Shown in pieces: positions 13,429 through 25,091 of a stretch of 64,000 bases of DNA (its first letter is position 1; every line of letters begins with the position of its first letter). The stretch lies in the NCBI GenBank assembly GCA_047967505.1, contig CM106540.1. One strand, written 5' to 3'. Under the pieces are notes generated by a model. That model was given only the letters and a program-made list of their open reading frames with translations. It did not search any database and had not been told where the DNA came from. The stretch comes from Dipteris shenzhenensis. Taxonomy: Eukaryota; Polypodiophyta; Polypodiopsida; Gleicheniales. The position numbers and the translations under genes were made by a program.

Positions 13429-13739
13429 CTCTAGATCATGGATTATTTTTTTATGTTAGTTTCGTTAAGAAGTGAAACTTTTATATTAACATCGACAGTT
13501 TATATGCCCTAATAATGTATATTTGTTAAACATTCGCCAAACTTTGAAACTTTTATGTAAAAACTGTAAAAGTTCGCCATAATTTATATATTTTACTTAG
13601 AAATTCAAAAGAAAATATATAAAATTATAGTATATTTTGTCAATGTCATGAAACTAAAAAAATTATCATGATAAACTTTCGCCAAGATTTTATATTAATA
13701 TAAAAGTGTAGCTTCAATAAAAACATCCTTGCTCTAGAT
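13429..13739. mobile_element. hAT-like MITE with 8-bp target duplication
   Basis: A 295-bp AT-rich insert (13,437-13,731) is flanked by identical 8-bp copies of CTCTAGAT (13,429-13,436 and 13,732-13,739). Its ends are imperfect terminal inverted repeats: CATGGATTATTTTT on the left and, reverse-complemented, CAAGGATGTTTTTA on the right. A 12-bp subterminal inverted repeat (CTTTTATATTAA) also pairs. An 8-bp duplication with CA..GG ends is characteristic of the hAT superfamily. Removing the insert and one duplication rejoins the RT motif D-G-Y-S-R-F-Y-Q. It has no coding capacity. Confidence 0.85.
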
Positions 13740-14140
13740 TCTATCAGATCAGAATTGCTGAGGAGAATGTAGTTAAAACCACATTTGCCACACCATGGGG
13801 GACGTTTTCTTTGAAGGTAATTCCATTCGGTCTCACCAAAGCTCCCGCCACATTCCAGAGGTTTATGCAGATGGTGTTTGCTCCTTATTTGGGAATTTTC
13901 TTGGAGGTGTTCCTAGATGATTTTTGCATATTCTCCATGCGTAATGAGCATGTCATGAGGGTTAGGATGGCCTTTCAAAGAATTGATGAAGAAAATGGCA
14001 GACTCAACCCCAATAAATGGACTATTAGAGCCACTCAAGGAAGATTGCTTGGGCATATTGTCTTAACAAAGGGTGTCAGGACTGATCCAAAGAAGGTAGA
14101 AGCTATTCTTAAACTTCCCCCATCGACTACCAAACGTTAG
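13740..14140 (+). pseudogene. Gypsy reverse transcriptase, 3' part
   Basis: The frame resumes with FYQIRIAEE, then ATPWGTF, PFGLTKAPATFQRFM and the catalytic-loop equivalent VFLDDFCIFS, in which the two Asp are kept (F-x-D-D type). The thumb side includes NPNKWTIRAT and LLGHIVLTKGVRTDPKKVEAI. It ends at a TAG at 14,138. RNase H and integrase do not follow, so the element is truncated here. Confidence 0.9.
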
Positions 14141-14660
14141 GTATATTCATTTGTCATATGAGATCGGTCCCTGGCAGCACGTCACAAGAGTCGCTTCCTA
14201 TCAACATCCTGAGCCAATCAAGTTCCTCCTTATGAGGTGTTGTCTATCATCAAACTATCTTCTAGATGCTGCTAGAAGGCAAGAGAGCTAACTCTCATGG
14301 AGCTGAGAGGAGTCCATGAACCAACCAGGGGGATGGAGAATAGAAGAGACCCTTCACAAGTCACCTGTAGAAGACCACTCTCACCTTTGCATGCCAACAA
14401 GCCAAGTGGCACGTAATCGCCACCATTCAAGAACCTTAGGGAAGGTACACACTCACCACAAGGTTTACCATTTCTAACAGGAGAGGTAGGAGATGGCCGA
14501 GGGTGTCGACAGTGTGGCCCTCTTTTCAAACAAAATGACACTTGCTAATGAGAAAGAAGAGTGAAAAAAAAAAAAAGAAGTTTGTTGTTTGGGGGAAGGG
14601 GTTGTCGTCGACTTGTAGAGTTGGTTTGCGCATTGAGTGGCGTAGAAAGTCAAAGGCAGA
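14141..14660. other. No recognisable gene
   Basis: Sequence between the Gypsy relic and the next LTR. Only short frames without motifs are present, plus a poly-A tract at about 14,563-14,576. Confidence 0.6.
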
Positions 14661-15824
14661 TGTTGGCTCTTTCCTACTGCTTTCATAGGAAGAGCAGGGT
14701 CTTCTCAATATGCACAGTTCTGAGGCTTTTTGTCACCTACAGATATATTAGGGTTGTCGATTGTAGTATACGTGTAGCTTAGGACCTCGAGTCATGTTCC
14801 AGTAAAAGACATAGGCCTAAGTGTGGTGAGCAAACATAGTGTATGCATGTGTAAAAGGGACGTGTATCATCATGGTTGAGGTAATGAAGGCTTTCGCCTT
14901 CATTGGGGGTTGTAGGATTTAGGAGGAGTTTAAGGGTTAGGAGGAGGTTCCAGGGTTTAGAAGAGGTTCCAGGGTTTAGAAGGAGTTCCAAGGTTTAGAA
15001 GGAGGTTTCAAGGTTTAGAAGGAGGTTCCAGGGTTTAAAGGGGGTTCCAGGGTTTAAAAGAGGTTTCAGGGTTTAGAAGGAGTTCCAAGGTCTAGAAGGA
15101 GGTTCCAGGGTTAGAAGGAGTTCCAGGGTTAGAAGGGGTTCCAAGGTTTAGAGTAGAGTACATGGTGGAGAACTCATCTCCCTCGTAGGTCATGGAGATT
15201 AAGGGTTGAGGAACTAAGGGTTTAGGGGGAGCATAGGAGTGGGAGAGGAAGAAGGTATAAGAGCATGGGGGAAAGAAGAGAGAGGAGGGAGGAGGAGGAG
15301 GGAGGAGGAGGAGAGAGGAGGAGGAGGAGGAGGGAGGAGGAGGAGGAGGAGGAGGGAGGAGGAGAGGGAGAGGATGGGTTGCAAGGTTGGAGGACAGGGG
15401 AGGAGGAGTTGGGAGGTTAGGACATGAAGTGCAAGGAAGCATGGACACTTAAGAAAAATGCTTGGAATACCAAAGTAGACTCAACACAATGCCCCAAAGA
15501 GTGTGGGCTTCATTCCATTATGGGGTATTTATACAAATTGGAGAGCTTCGCTCTCTGCATGTAGGAATTGTAACGCATTCTCTTTCTACATGTGGAAGTT
15601 GAAACACATTCTCTTTCTACATGTAGAAGTCGTATGTAGAAGTTGTAACACATTCTCTTTCTACATGTAGAAGTTGTAACACAAAGTTGTAACACATTCT
15701 CTTTCTACATGTGGAAGTTGTAACACATTCTCTTTCTACATGTAGAAGTCGTATGTAGAAGTTGTAACACAAAGTTGTAACACATTCTCTTTCTACATAA
15801 GTCCATGTTGGCATAGAGTCAACA
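14661..15824 (-). mobile_element. LTR of Gypsy family G1 (3' LTR remnant)
   Basis: A 1,164-bp LTR in minus orientation, reading TGTTGACT...GAGCCAACA. It contains, in minus sense, CTACATGTAGAAAGAGAATG minisatellites (15,540-15,800), a TATAAATACCCC promoter element near 15,530, a CTCC-rich tract (15,240-15,370) and 17-19 bp GGAACTCCTTCTAAACC repeats (14,910-15,150). The same LTR occurs at 29,661-30,669, 32,591-33,802 and 39,226-40,530. About 30 bp to its right (15,825-15,853, containing CCCGGATCCATTT and ACCCGTCC) is shared with the copy at 33,803, so it retains the 3' end of the internal region and is a 3' LTR. No primer-binding site or target duplication is seen on its left. Confidence 0.85.
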
Positions 15825-16004
15825 TGCTCCCGGATCCATTTGATTACCCGTCCACAAGGAACTTCTACCCGTTCACCATACAGGGAAAAAAAGGCCTTTT
15901 CCTACTTCCAAATGAGAGGAACTAGGAAAAGTCCTAACTAGAGAAATGAGCCACTTCCTAGATACTCTTCCTAGGAAAAGGAAGGAGTCTTTTGCACATC
16001 CAAT

Positions 16005-16125
16005 TTCCTATATAGGATTTTTCTCCTATATAGCAAATTTTCCCTACATAGGGGTTTTTTCCTATATAGTTAATTTTTTCCTACATAGGGGTTTTTTCCT
16101 ACATATTTAATTTTCCCTCTATATC
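16005..16125. repeat. Minisatellite, unit about 36 bp
   Basis: Three imperfect copies of CCTATATAG..AATTTTTTCC followed by CTACATAGGGGTTTTTTC. The sequence is AT-rich and non-coding. Confidence 0.7.
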
Positions 16126-16130
16126 AACTT

Positions 16131-16518
16131 TAGAATATAGAGAAAACTAGGAAAAGAAAAGTAAAACAAAGTAGTTTTGTCTTTAGAGCAACTTTTCATT
16201 TAAATAAAAGTATTTATTTTACTTCAATCTTGAAAAATAATTATTTTAACAAAGTTCAATCTATAAAATATATAAGCTATATAAGTTTACTTGAAAATCA
16301 TTGTCAATGAAAGAATAATTGTTTATCAACTTTACTATATAGAGAGAACTTGGAAAAGAAAAGTACAACAAAGTAGTTTTTTCTTTATAGTAACTTCTTA
16401 TTTAAACAAAAGTTGTTTTTTTATTTCAATCTTATTTGAGCAAAGTTTAATCTACAAAACATATAACTTGTATTTTTAATTAAAAATTACTATCAATGGG
16501 AAAATAATTGTTAAAAAT
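16131..16518. repeat. Diverged two-copy tandem duplication, about 190-bp unit
   Basis: Copy 1 (about 16,131-16,328) and copy 2 (about 16,329-16,518) share ATATAGAGA.AACT.GGAAAAG, AACAAAGTAGTTTT and later AATCTA.AAAA.ATATAA blocks. The content is AT-rich with no gene. Confidence 0.7.
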
Positions 16519-17400
16519 GTTATAATTATACCAATTCTACATCATCAAGATGCAAATTTGGTGCTCCATGATTTTAAATGGCTATTTTGCTTTCCTACAA
16601 AAGTCATTCTACTACGTCCTCTCTAATGAAATGATAATCCTTGTCACTTCCAATGACATTTGAACCTTTTGCCTTACTCTTTATGCAATTCCAAACAAGT
16701 TTTAATTGGCTATACATCTCATCTACAGTTCTAGCTCTAATGAATTTCATAATTATTGTTTCTTGATTCACTACACTCCAACCCCTACAACAAATGACAA
16801 AGTAAAGTAAATCAAAATTTAATGCAAGTCTAAATATCTCAATTTATCACTTGTATTGAGAAGAATAATAATGTCAATTAAAAGACATTAAGTAATACAA
16901 TGGAACTTTTAAAAACTCCATGAGTAATTATGCTTTATCTCACCTTAATAGGCTATGCAAAATCTTTAGTTTTCAACATTGGATCTTCTCCATTCACAAT
17001 CCAAACATTAATAAAATTTATAACCATAATAAAATGAAATCATTTTTACAAATATCTTTGTTAAGAAAATTATGAAAACATGCAATGAAAATACACATTC
17101 AAAATCGCTCAAAATTTGAGCATGCAAAAACATAATTAAATTTTAAAAACTCTTGGATTCAACATGACATAAGTTACTAAGTACCTCATTCACAAAAGAT
17201 CCATCCACATGGCAATTGTGATCCATATGGGTGAGTGTCTCATCATCCTATAAAAATTTATGTCCATCCAACTTAGAATAATGAAACTCTAATTCTTTAA
17301 AATCATCATGGAAATTAAAATGGATGTGTTAAGAAATTAAATGACTATGAGCTTTATCCTATTAAACTAGAAGCAAATATAAGATTATAACTTTCTTTGC
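16519..17400. other. AT-rich, no recognisable gene
   Basis: No frame of interest and no repeat structure beyond simple AT-richness. Confidence 0.6.
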
Positions 17401-17409
17401 CACTTTTAT

Positions 17410-20390
17410 ATTCACACCATAAGACTAGATGGCAATACCTTATCCATGTAAAAAGAGTCCACAACTCTAATGTTGTCATGATCCTCCATGTGAATTGATT
17501 CATTATGCACCTCCTTCACAAAGATAAATACAAATATGATGAGTAAATAAATAAGAGTTAACACAACAGAATCTAAAAAACTCAAGGATTCAAAATTATA
17601 AAAGCCACTGGGTTGCACATATATGAAGAATGCAAAAGTTCAACACCAAACATTGAAGATATCTTACATACTAGAACACTTCAAAAAATTAAAATAGATT
17701 ATATACTACATACATTGGAATAAAACTAAGCATGTTTAATAATTAAATCATGCTTATTACAAAACCATAGGATATGAAAAGCACAATCATTAAGGCTAAT
17801 GGAAGACATGATGCAATGGAGATGTTGAAGACATCTTACACACTAGAGCAATTCTGAAGATGATAATCCATTGTATGATCCATATAGTGGAATAAAACTA
17901 ATCATATTGATAAAACTAATTACCACAAACATTCAACGCCAAATAATGAAGACATCGTATGCACATTAAATCATGCTTATTAGAAAACCATAGGATATGA
18001 AAAGCACAATCAAGACTAATGGAAGACATGATGCAACACAGATGTTGAAGAGATCTTATACACTAGAACACTTTTGAAGATGATAATCAATCATACAATC
18101 CATGTATTAGAATAAACTAAGCATATTTTATAAGAAATTAATTGCCACAAACATTAAACACCAAACATTGAAGACATTGTATGCACATTAAATCATGCTT
18201 ATTACAAAACCACAGGATATGAAGAGCACAACCAAGACTAATCAAAGACATGATGCAATGGAGAGATTGAAGACATCTTATACACTAGAACACTTCCAAA
18301 GATGATGATCAATCATACAATCCATGTAGTGGAATAAAACTGAGCATAGTTGATAACAATTTAATTGCCACAAACATTCAACACCAAACATTGAAGACAT
18401 CGTATGCACATTATATCACGCTTATTATAAAACCACCGGATACGAAAAGCACAACCAAGGCTAATGGAAGACATGATGCAATGGAGAGATTCAAGACATC
18501 TTATGTACTAGAACACTTCTGAAGATAATAATCAATCATACAATCCATGTAGTGGAATAAAACTGAGCATAGTTGATAAAAATTTAACTGCCACAAACAT
18601 TCAATACCAAACATTGAAGACATTGTATGCACATTAAATCATGCTTATTACAAAACCATAGGATATGAAGAGCACAACCAAGGCTAATGGAAGACATGAT
18701 GCAATGGAGAGATTGAAGTGGGGTCTCCAAAGGGCCCCCAATTAGTATTTTCTAATTTCAAGGGGTTAGTGTGGGATTTGAGGTGTACCAATGGGAGTGC
18801 TCCTTTTTGTGGGGCAATGCCATGTTGAGGCATTTAAGGGTGGGGAGACCTCTAACCTAGAGTTTGGATCCATGGTCTTTACTCCTAGCCCTTGATCTAA
18901 TCTCTAATCCAAGGGATACATTCAAATTTTACATAGAGCACTCCCAGCCATTAGATCAAGGGGTAGATCTAAGGGATACCATCAAAGGATTAGAGGGATC
19001 AAATATACGCCCTTCAACCGATTCAATGGAGGAGATTAAATAAAGAAGAGCCACAATATTAGCCATTGACTTGTAGGAGATCAAAGGGAGGACATAAAAG
19101 CAAAAGGCATCTCAATTGTAGCCATTGATTTGAAAGAGATCCAAGGGAGGAGATACACCAAAAAGGTGCCTAAATCCGAGCCATCCATTTGATTTGGAGG
19201 AGATCCAAGGGCAGAGATGCACCAAAAAGGCGCTTCAATCCGGGCCATGGATTATGTGCTTCAATCCTAGCCATCCATTTAAGAAAATGCATCTCCACCC
19301 TCCAAAATGCGCCTCAATCTCCACCCTTCACTGTCTAATCCATCTCCACTATAGATCTAGCCAAGATCCAATGGTCCACAACTAAAGGCGCCTTCTCCCT
19401 CTTAAATACCCCCCTAGAGTCAAAGTTTTCCAGTTTGAAGCCCACCAAAGGTGCCTCCCTTTAGCCGCCTACCATTTTGAGCCTTTGATCCATCCACCAT
19501 CCACCTCCATCCAAAGGCTAAGTTTTCCTAAATTCAAAATAAAGGTTCCTATGTCAGTTTAATTAATGCTAGGGGGTAGTTAGTCCATGGGTTACCATAG
19601 TGGGCTCAATTCTAAGTAACTTAATCTATTTCTTAATCCATTCCTTATGAGGCCCTTTTGAGACCCCATTTCTCCCCTAATGTGAGCACTTCTGAAGATG
19701 ATAATCAATCATACAATCCATGTAGTGGAATAAAACTTGAATACAAAAGTGGCATAGAAATTAATTTGTGACATAGCTTGAAGCTTTTGTGGTAATTAAT
19801 TTTTTATCAATAATGCTCAGTTTCATTTCATTACATGTATATTATGCAATTGACTATCATTTTGAGAAGTGTTCCAGTGCATATGATGTCTTCAATGTTT
19901 GGTATTGAATGTTTGTGGCAATAAACTTTTTGTCAAATATGCTCAGTTTTTTTTCATTACATGGATTATACGATTGATTATCATCTTTGGAAGTGTTCTG
20001 GTGTATAAGATATCTTCAATGTCTCCATTGAATCATGTCTTTCATTAGCCTTGATTGTGCTTTTCGTATCCTGTGGTTTTGTAATAAGCATGATTTAATG
20101 TGCATACGATGTCTTCAATGTTTGGTGTTGAATGTTTGTGGAAATTATATTTTTATCAAATATGCTAAACATAGATTACTAGATAGTACCTTCTCCATGT
20201 GAGAAGACTCGACAACTATGTTATCAAGATCTTGCATGTGCATAGATTCATGAAGCATCTCCTTCATGTTGGAAGGCTTGGCAACTCTTATGTTGTCATG
20301 ATCCTGATTGTGCATAGATTCACGAAGCATCTCCTTCAAATAGATAAATACAAATATCATCTTAAATAAATTTGAGTAAGCACAATATCA
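17410..20390. repeat. 220-bp minisatellite array that reverses orientation
   Basis: Forward copies of a roughly 220-bp unit (AACACCAAACATTGAAGACA, ...AATCATGCTTATTACAAAAC, ...GACATGATGCAATGGAGA, ...CTAGAACACTTCTGAAGATG, ...ACAATCCATGTAGTGGAATA) run from about 17,640 to 18,718 and resume briefly at 19,687-19,740. From about 19,800 to 20,165 the same unit is in reverse complement. The whole is bracketed by direct copies of another block (17,410-17,560 and 20,165-20,390) containing ATGTTGTCATGATCCT and ATCTCCTTCA/ACCTCCTTCA. A 950-bp element interrupts the forward arm. Confidence 0.85.
18719..19668. mobile_element. Inverted-repeat element inserted in the 220-bp array
   Basis: The insert interrupts an array unit. 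Its ends are inverted repeats of about 20 bp: TGGGGTCTCCAAAGGGCCCC on the left and, reverse-complemented, TGGGGTCTCAAAAGGGCCTC on the right. No target duplication is visible, and about 18 bp of the array unit is missing at the right junction. The interior (about 19,020-19,270) has diverged repeats of GGAGATCCAAGGG(A/C)GAGAT..ACCAAAAAGG. No transposase is encoded. It is a non-autonomous DNA transposon of uncertain superfamily, or a palindrome-ended rearrangement. Confidence 0.55.
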
Positions 20391-22080
20391 TCTTAAATAA
20401 TTTTGAGTATATTTGTTGATACATGCAATTAAGGTCCGGGGGGGTCACTTAGTGTAATATGTCTATATCACGTGCGTTCAAGGCTTCTTTTGTAAACCCC
20501 TATGTAACCTATTTTTTGTATTTCCCTATACCCCCTCTATAAAATTTTACAAATTTTATAAATTCCATAATGTAAATACATTTTTTCCCTAGAGGAATTT
20601 AAAGAGTCCTTATGTGAGAGATACATATGACTTTTGATGTCACTTTGGAGGCAATATGAGGGACCTAGTATATGAGATATCTAGATCATGTGCACTATTT
20701 AAATGTACATACATTAAGGAAAGGAGTTCACCGCTGCACTCAATAGCACCCAACAAGCCCATGTTCAACTCCTAGCAGTGCCAAATGACTAAGAGGAAAA
20801 AAAAACAAAAAAAGAAATTATGAATCACAATCTAGGTATTGGTTGACAGACAGGCTCCCAAACGAGCAGCTAGACTATAGTGAGTAGCAACCATTAGTAT
20901 ATCAAATATTCAATCCATCCCAATTTGAGCAAGCCAACCATCTATATTAGATAAATATAATCATTTATGCCCATTTTGAATAGGCTGACATAACCCTTCT
21001 TGAGTCGACTTGCAATCTAGTAACCTATATATGCACACCTCAACCTCAATCATTCCTCATTCATTAGATTAGTGGATCATCAATTCAAATAGGTAGAAAA
21101 GAAGATTGTCAAGTGTCTTAGAGCTTTTGCAAGTGGACCACATATACATCAAAGCATTGGTAGCTATAATACCTACCAACGACTTTCAAGGTGAAAAAAT
21201 ATTTACTACATTCAGAGAGACTTGTGTTGAACCATTCAAGAGAGCATATTGCTTCCTCACCATGCCAATGTTTTCATATCGTGTGATAAGTATAGAAACT
21301 AGGAGACAACATTCTACACAAGAACCTCATCAAGGACTTGTGCCCTTATCAACTACTCTATGTTACCATAGGCTTTCAGAATGCAAAACATCCACTTCTA
21401 TTATTCAAAAGATACTCCTCATCATAAAAATCATCATATACTAGAGCTACACTCTAATACATAAAAAATATTGCATGAACATCACTTATATCTCTGACAT
21501 CATGTAAGCATACATTTTCCTCCTAACACAGAGTCAATACCAAATCATCGCATACAAGTATGTTGCATCCACGGTATGAGATCTTACATTTGGATGATCT
21601 AGATCTATGGAGTGCACCTTGATGTCCTTTTCATGTGCAAGCAAGCAATCTCAAAAACTCTACAAGATAGCAAACATGTCAATCAAGCTAGGAGAGAGCT
21701 CGACGTTCATCAAACACTCAACATATATATCCACCAAAATTGTAGGCAAGCAAACTCCATTCAGCATTAGTTAGTAACCAATAGTGCATGCTTGCAAATG
21801 TAGCCCATATATTCTCACAATTTTTAGGTGCATCATGATTGGTCACAAGAGTCACAAGAGAGTAAACATTTGTTCCCACAGTTTCCAAAAACATTGCAAT
21901 AAGGAATACCATAAGAGAGAATTCATGCACATTCATAAATTCACAAAAGATAGACATAAAATGTGTTTCAACAGCCCACAAATTGGAGGTATTTATACAA
22001 AATATAGATCTTTTTCTACATATCATCTATTAGATGCCTTAAGTGCCTTCACTTTGTAGCTTTAAGTCAACTTATGCAAC
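20391..22080. other. No recognisable gene
   Basis: Contains a 112-residue plus-strand frame (21,106-21,444) and overlapping frames near 21,720-22,060 on both strands, none with recognisable motifs. GTCCGGGGGGGTCACTTAGT at 20,431 and a poly-A tract at about 20,795 may be transposon debris, but this cannot be supported. Confidence 0.55.
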
Positions 22081-22106
22081 AATCCATACATAGATATTAT
22101 ATCGTG

Positions 22107-22202
22107 AAACGGCCAAAAAAGGCCGTCCGATTCCAGCGTTTCCAAAAGGTGCCAGATCGCATTTTGCTGCAAATCGCACTTTTCGGCCTTTTTTGGCCGT
22201 TT
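22107..22202. repeat. GC-rich inverted repeat, 19-bp perfect arms
   Basis: AAACGGCCAAAAAAGGCCG (22,107-22,125) pairs perfectly with CGGCCTTTTTTGGCCGTTT (22,184-22,202). A direct repeat TCCGATTCCAGCGTTTCCA also occurs at about 22,126 and 22,219. This is an island of GC-rich sequence in AT-rich surroundings. Confidence 0.85.
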
Positions 22203-22429
22203 CCGGGCCTCCGGATGTCCGATTCCAGCGTTTCCAGTGCCGTTCTTGGGGTTTTGGGCCGTTCCGGACGCGTCTGCGGTGTCAGAATCATCAAATTCTG
22301 CACAGAAAATTAATTTTTTAAAGATTCAAATCAGATCACCTCATTAATGTGACATGCTTCTACAAACATATAGTACTATTTCTTTTTCTTATTTTCATCT
22401 TATTTTGTTGAATTTTCAACGTTACGTTG

Positions 22430-23083
22430 GCCCACTCCTAATTGGTTGAGAGCCTATTTTCTCTCTCTTCTAAAAGGCCCCAAAATGAGCTCCCTTTTTT
22501 CCTAATGACAGCCTGCATATAGGAGGTCTGCAACAGCCTTTAAAGAAGCCAAAAGGGGTCGGCCATTAGCTACCAGGTCAGCCGTCTAGACTCAAAGGGT
22601 CGACTCTTGTATGCAGGCCTTTTGTTCACTGAAGGGAACCAGCCATATAGGTTGTTGGGTCGACCACCTTGCAAGCTAGTCGAACGGCCTGACCTACCCG
22701 ACTCGTGAGGGGCTGCGAGGCTATATATAGGCCCCCCCTTCAGCCCTCTTTTCATCACCTAGTGGAGCAACATAGCCAACCCAGTTGAGCAATTATGAAG
22801 CAGCTTTGCCTGCCTTGTAGAGGAGTTCTAGGGCAGGGTTGTGGAGCAGTTCATCCACTCCTTGTGCCTCCAGTTGGTAAGATTGTTGAGTTGTCCAGTG
22901 GAGCTCTTGCACAGCCTATTTACGCAGAGGTTTTCCCCCAATCGTAGTGGGGCTTTTTCCAAAGATCACTTGTAGTTCTTCTGTTCTTTCCTCTCCTTCC
23001 CAGTGTGTTATGTGTGAGGCATGCTCTCTCTCTGTCTCTCTCTTCTATTCATTTCCACTACACTTCTCACATGGTTTCAGAGC
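22430..23083 (+). mobile_element. Copia 5' LTR (left edge uncertain) with primer-binding site
   Basis: The LTR ends ...CACTTCTCACA at 23,071 and is followed at once by TGGTTTCAGAGC (23,072-23,083), one mismatch from the initiator-Met tRNA primer site TGGTATCAGAGC of plant Copia elements. A TATA-like GGCTATATATAGGCCC lies at about 22,711-22,726. The left boundary cannot be fixed because no second LTR copy is in the window. Confidence 0.65.
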
Positions 23084-23403
23084 AATGGTTGGCTTGAGAC
23101 CCGAGGACCGGAGGGAATGTTAAGCCAGCATACAAAGAGGAGGTTTAGGGTGCTGTTTGGAGGTGTCTTTGAGGAGAAGCGTGTGCGAGGAGTGGACTGT
23201 TCGGGTGTCCATTAACTTGGGTGACTAAAGGGTGTTCTTAGATCAAAGAAGACGTGCTACCGAGGGATGAGTAGCGAGGTGTGAAGGTACATTGGGCTGC
23301 CAACCCCTTCATCCTCTTCTCTAGCCCTCTCCTTTCTTCAACCTTATGTTCCCTTCTATCCCATCCATCTTATCTTTCGGTTCAGCTTCCTCTTCACTCC
23401 GTC

Positions 23404-23656
23404 ATGGCGACTTTGTCCGAAATGGCAAAGAACAAGACTAGAATTCTAGTGTTACCCATGTTCCTGATTGATCGGGCAATTGAATAGGCTCAATTATGGT
23501 GTCTACCGGGTGATGATGGAGTCTGTGCTACAATTGTATGACCTGGAAGATTTCACCTTGATAGGTGTTGCCAAATTGCGGAGGACCTTGGCATCCTATA
23601 GCAACAGGAGGCCAAGACCGTGTCTCAGCACTGGGACTGTGTCAATGCAAAGGTAA
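23404..23656 (+). pseudogene. Copia gag N-terminal fragment
   Basis: Starts at ATG 23,404 (M-A-T-L-S-E-M-A-K-N-K) about 320 bp after the primer-binding site, the expected place for a Copia gag start. It shifts frame near 23,470 into LNYGVYRVMMESVLQLYDL, which matches the 'N/F-x-x-W-x-x-x-M/V-E-x-x-L' start of UBN2/gag-like Copia capsids. It fades out by 23,656. Protease, integrase and RT are absent, so only the 5' end of this element remains. Confidence 0.6.
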
Positions 23657-24335
23657 GGTCGTTATGATGCTATGACATATACTCTAACCTTCTAGCAGCA
23701 TACAACAAAATGCATTGCTAGCTGACTTTTTGGATCCATCAAGAGGATTGTTGGTTTGTTGGTGGCAGTGATACCTGCCAATCAGGTGCAAAGGGTGGGA
23801 TCATTGATAAGTTCATGTTAGTGGCTTGTGTGCAAACCCAAGAGCTAAAATCCATGCTTATATCGGTCCATTTACACTAACCGATAGGTGAAACTACCTA
23901 AGTTATCCTCTCCCCTTCATAGACAAAGTTTGTATTGTTTAAAAAATAGTCAACGACAAGAATCTCAGGGGCTATGGTTGAGGCATGGTTTATAACCTGA
24001 CATTTTGGGAGTCTATTAGAGACAAGCTGTCTTCTTTCAGACAATGGATTCTCAATTTCATTTCCTGCTGTCAGGCACAATCGTTGAGTTTGTATTCAGT
24101 AGGCCCATCCTTGGCCTCCAAGATCTTTGATCAAGGAGAGTTGATACTGCCCTACATATAGGGATGTGTGCCCCATGAGTAGGTGGGTGGGTCGGCCACT
24201 ATGTAGGCTGGTTGGCTAGCTTGTTGCACCTAACTAGGGAGGGGCTGGGTGTTAAATATGTGCACACAAGCAGGTAATAATTCCACGCACAGAACTGAAG
24301 TAGACAACGATGTGTAGCAACCAAGTACATACTAG
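23657..24335. other. No recognisable gene
   Basis: Sequence between the truncated Copia 5' end and the next LTR element. It contains GTCGGCC/GGTTGGCTAGC-type motifs similar to those in the neighbouring LTRs, and no coding sequence I recognise. Confidence 0.5.
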
Positions 24336-24340
24336 AAAGG

Positions 24341-25091
24341 TATAGAGAAACGATAGGGTTTGCAGTGGAGCGATCAAAAATAGACAATACTCAGACACAA
24401 CTGAAGAACAGAACTCAGAAAACATAGTGCCTGTCGGTAATATGAAAAACTGAATACAAGAACCTCAAGCTGTCGTGTCTCAAGGACCGTGGCTGAGGTG
24501 AATCAAAAAGATGATTCCATGCAAAGAAACTGTAGAACAAATAGCAGCAGAGGGAGCGTAACGCAGTCCTCCGTGTAGCTCGATGATGATGAAGATAAGG
24601 AGTAGATATGGAGCAGGAGGGGACAGATCTGGAGCCGAGGAATAAAAGAGAGATCTGCAGCAGGATGGGACAGATCTGGAGCAGAAGGGACAAAGGTGAA
24701 GCAGAGAAGCAGATCTGGAGCAGAGGAACAGAAGTTGGGGTAGATCTGGAGGAGAAGATGGAGCAGATCTGAAGAGGAGAGGTAGAAGTGGAGCAAGCGA
24801 GGCTACAGCAAAGCATGGAGGAGAAGAGGAGCAGCTGCAGGTCCTGTCCTAAGGTAGGAGTGTGGAGGCTTATGCCTTTATAGAACAGACCTAGCTGGTT
24901 GGCCAACTGGTCGGTGGGCCGGCCAGCTGGTCAACCAGCTGGTCGATGGGCCTGCCAGCTGGTCGGCCAGTTCTGGTCGACCAGACCAGCTGGTCTTTCT
25001 AGCCACTTGTTTCGCTGAGGTGGCTCGCCTTTTGGATGGCCTGTGAGCTCTTAGATTGCCCCAGAAATTGGGGATTGTTAGTTGCTTAATA
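24341..25091 (-). repeat. 3' LTR of the TA...TA element
   Basis: Contains tandem GATCTGGAGCAG-type motifs (24,600-24,790) and CCAGCTGGTCGGCCAG-type motifs (24,890-24,990). The left edge is TATAGAGAAACG and the right edge is GTTAGTTGCTTAATA. Ser/Leu-rich minus-strand frames here are translations of the CAGATCTG repeats. Confidence 0.9.

Larger units (their letters stand above)
11344..14140 (+). pseudogene. Ty3/Gypsy retrotransposon relic (gag-PR-RT)
   Basis: Read across frames, this is the 5' two-thirds of a Ty3/Gypsy polyprotein. It has a capsid-like region (11,395-11,670), a Pro/Tyr-rich linker (11,730-11,880), a CX2CX4HX4C zinc knuckle (12,006-12,047), a retropepsin-like region (12,497-12,810) and reverse transcriptase (about 13,067-14,140). 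Neither LTR nor integrase is present. Many frameshifts and stops break it, a 43-bp tandem duplication lies in RT, and a MITE splits RT. It is inactive, and this copy is more decayed than the elements at 48-62 kb. Confidence 0.9.

Noticed and set aside
21106-21444. 112-residue plus-strand frame
   Set aside because: No motif or homologue recognised, low-complexity Ile-rich end, no promoter or splice context.
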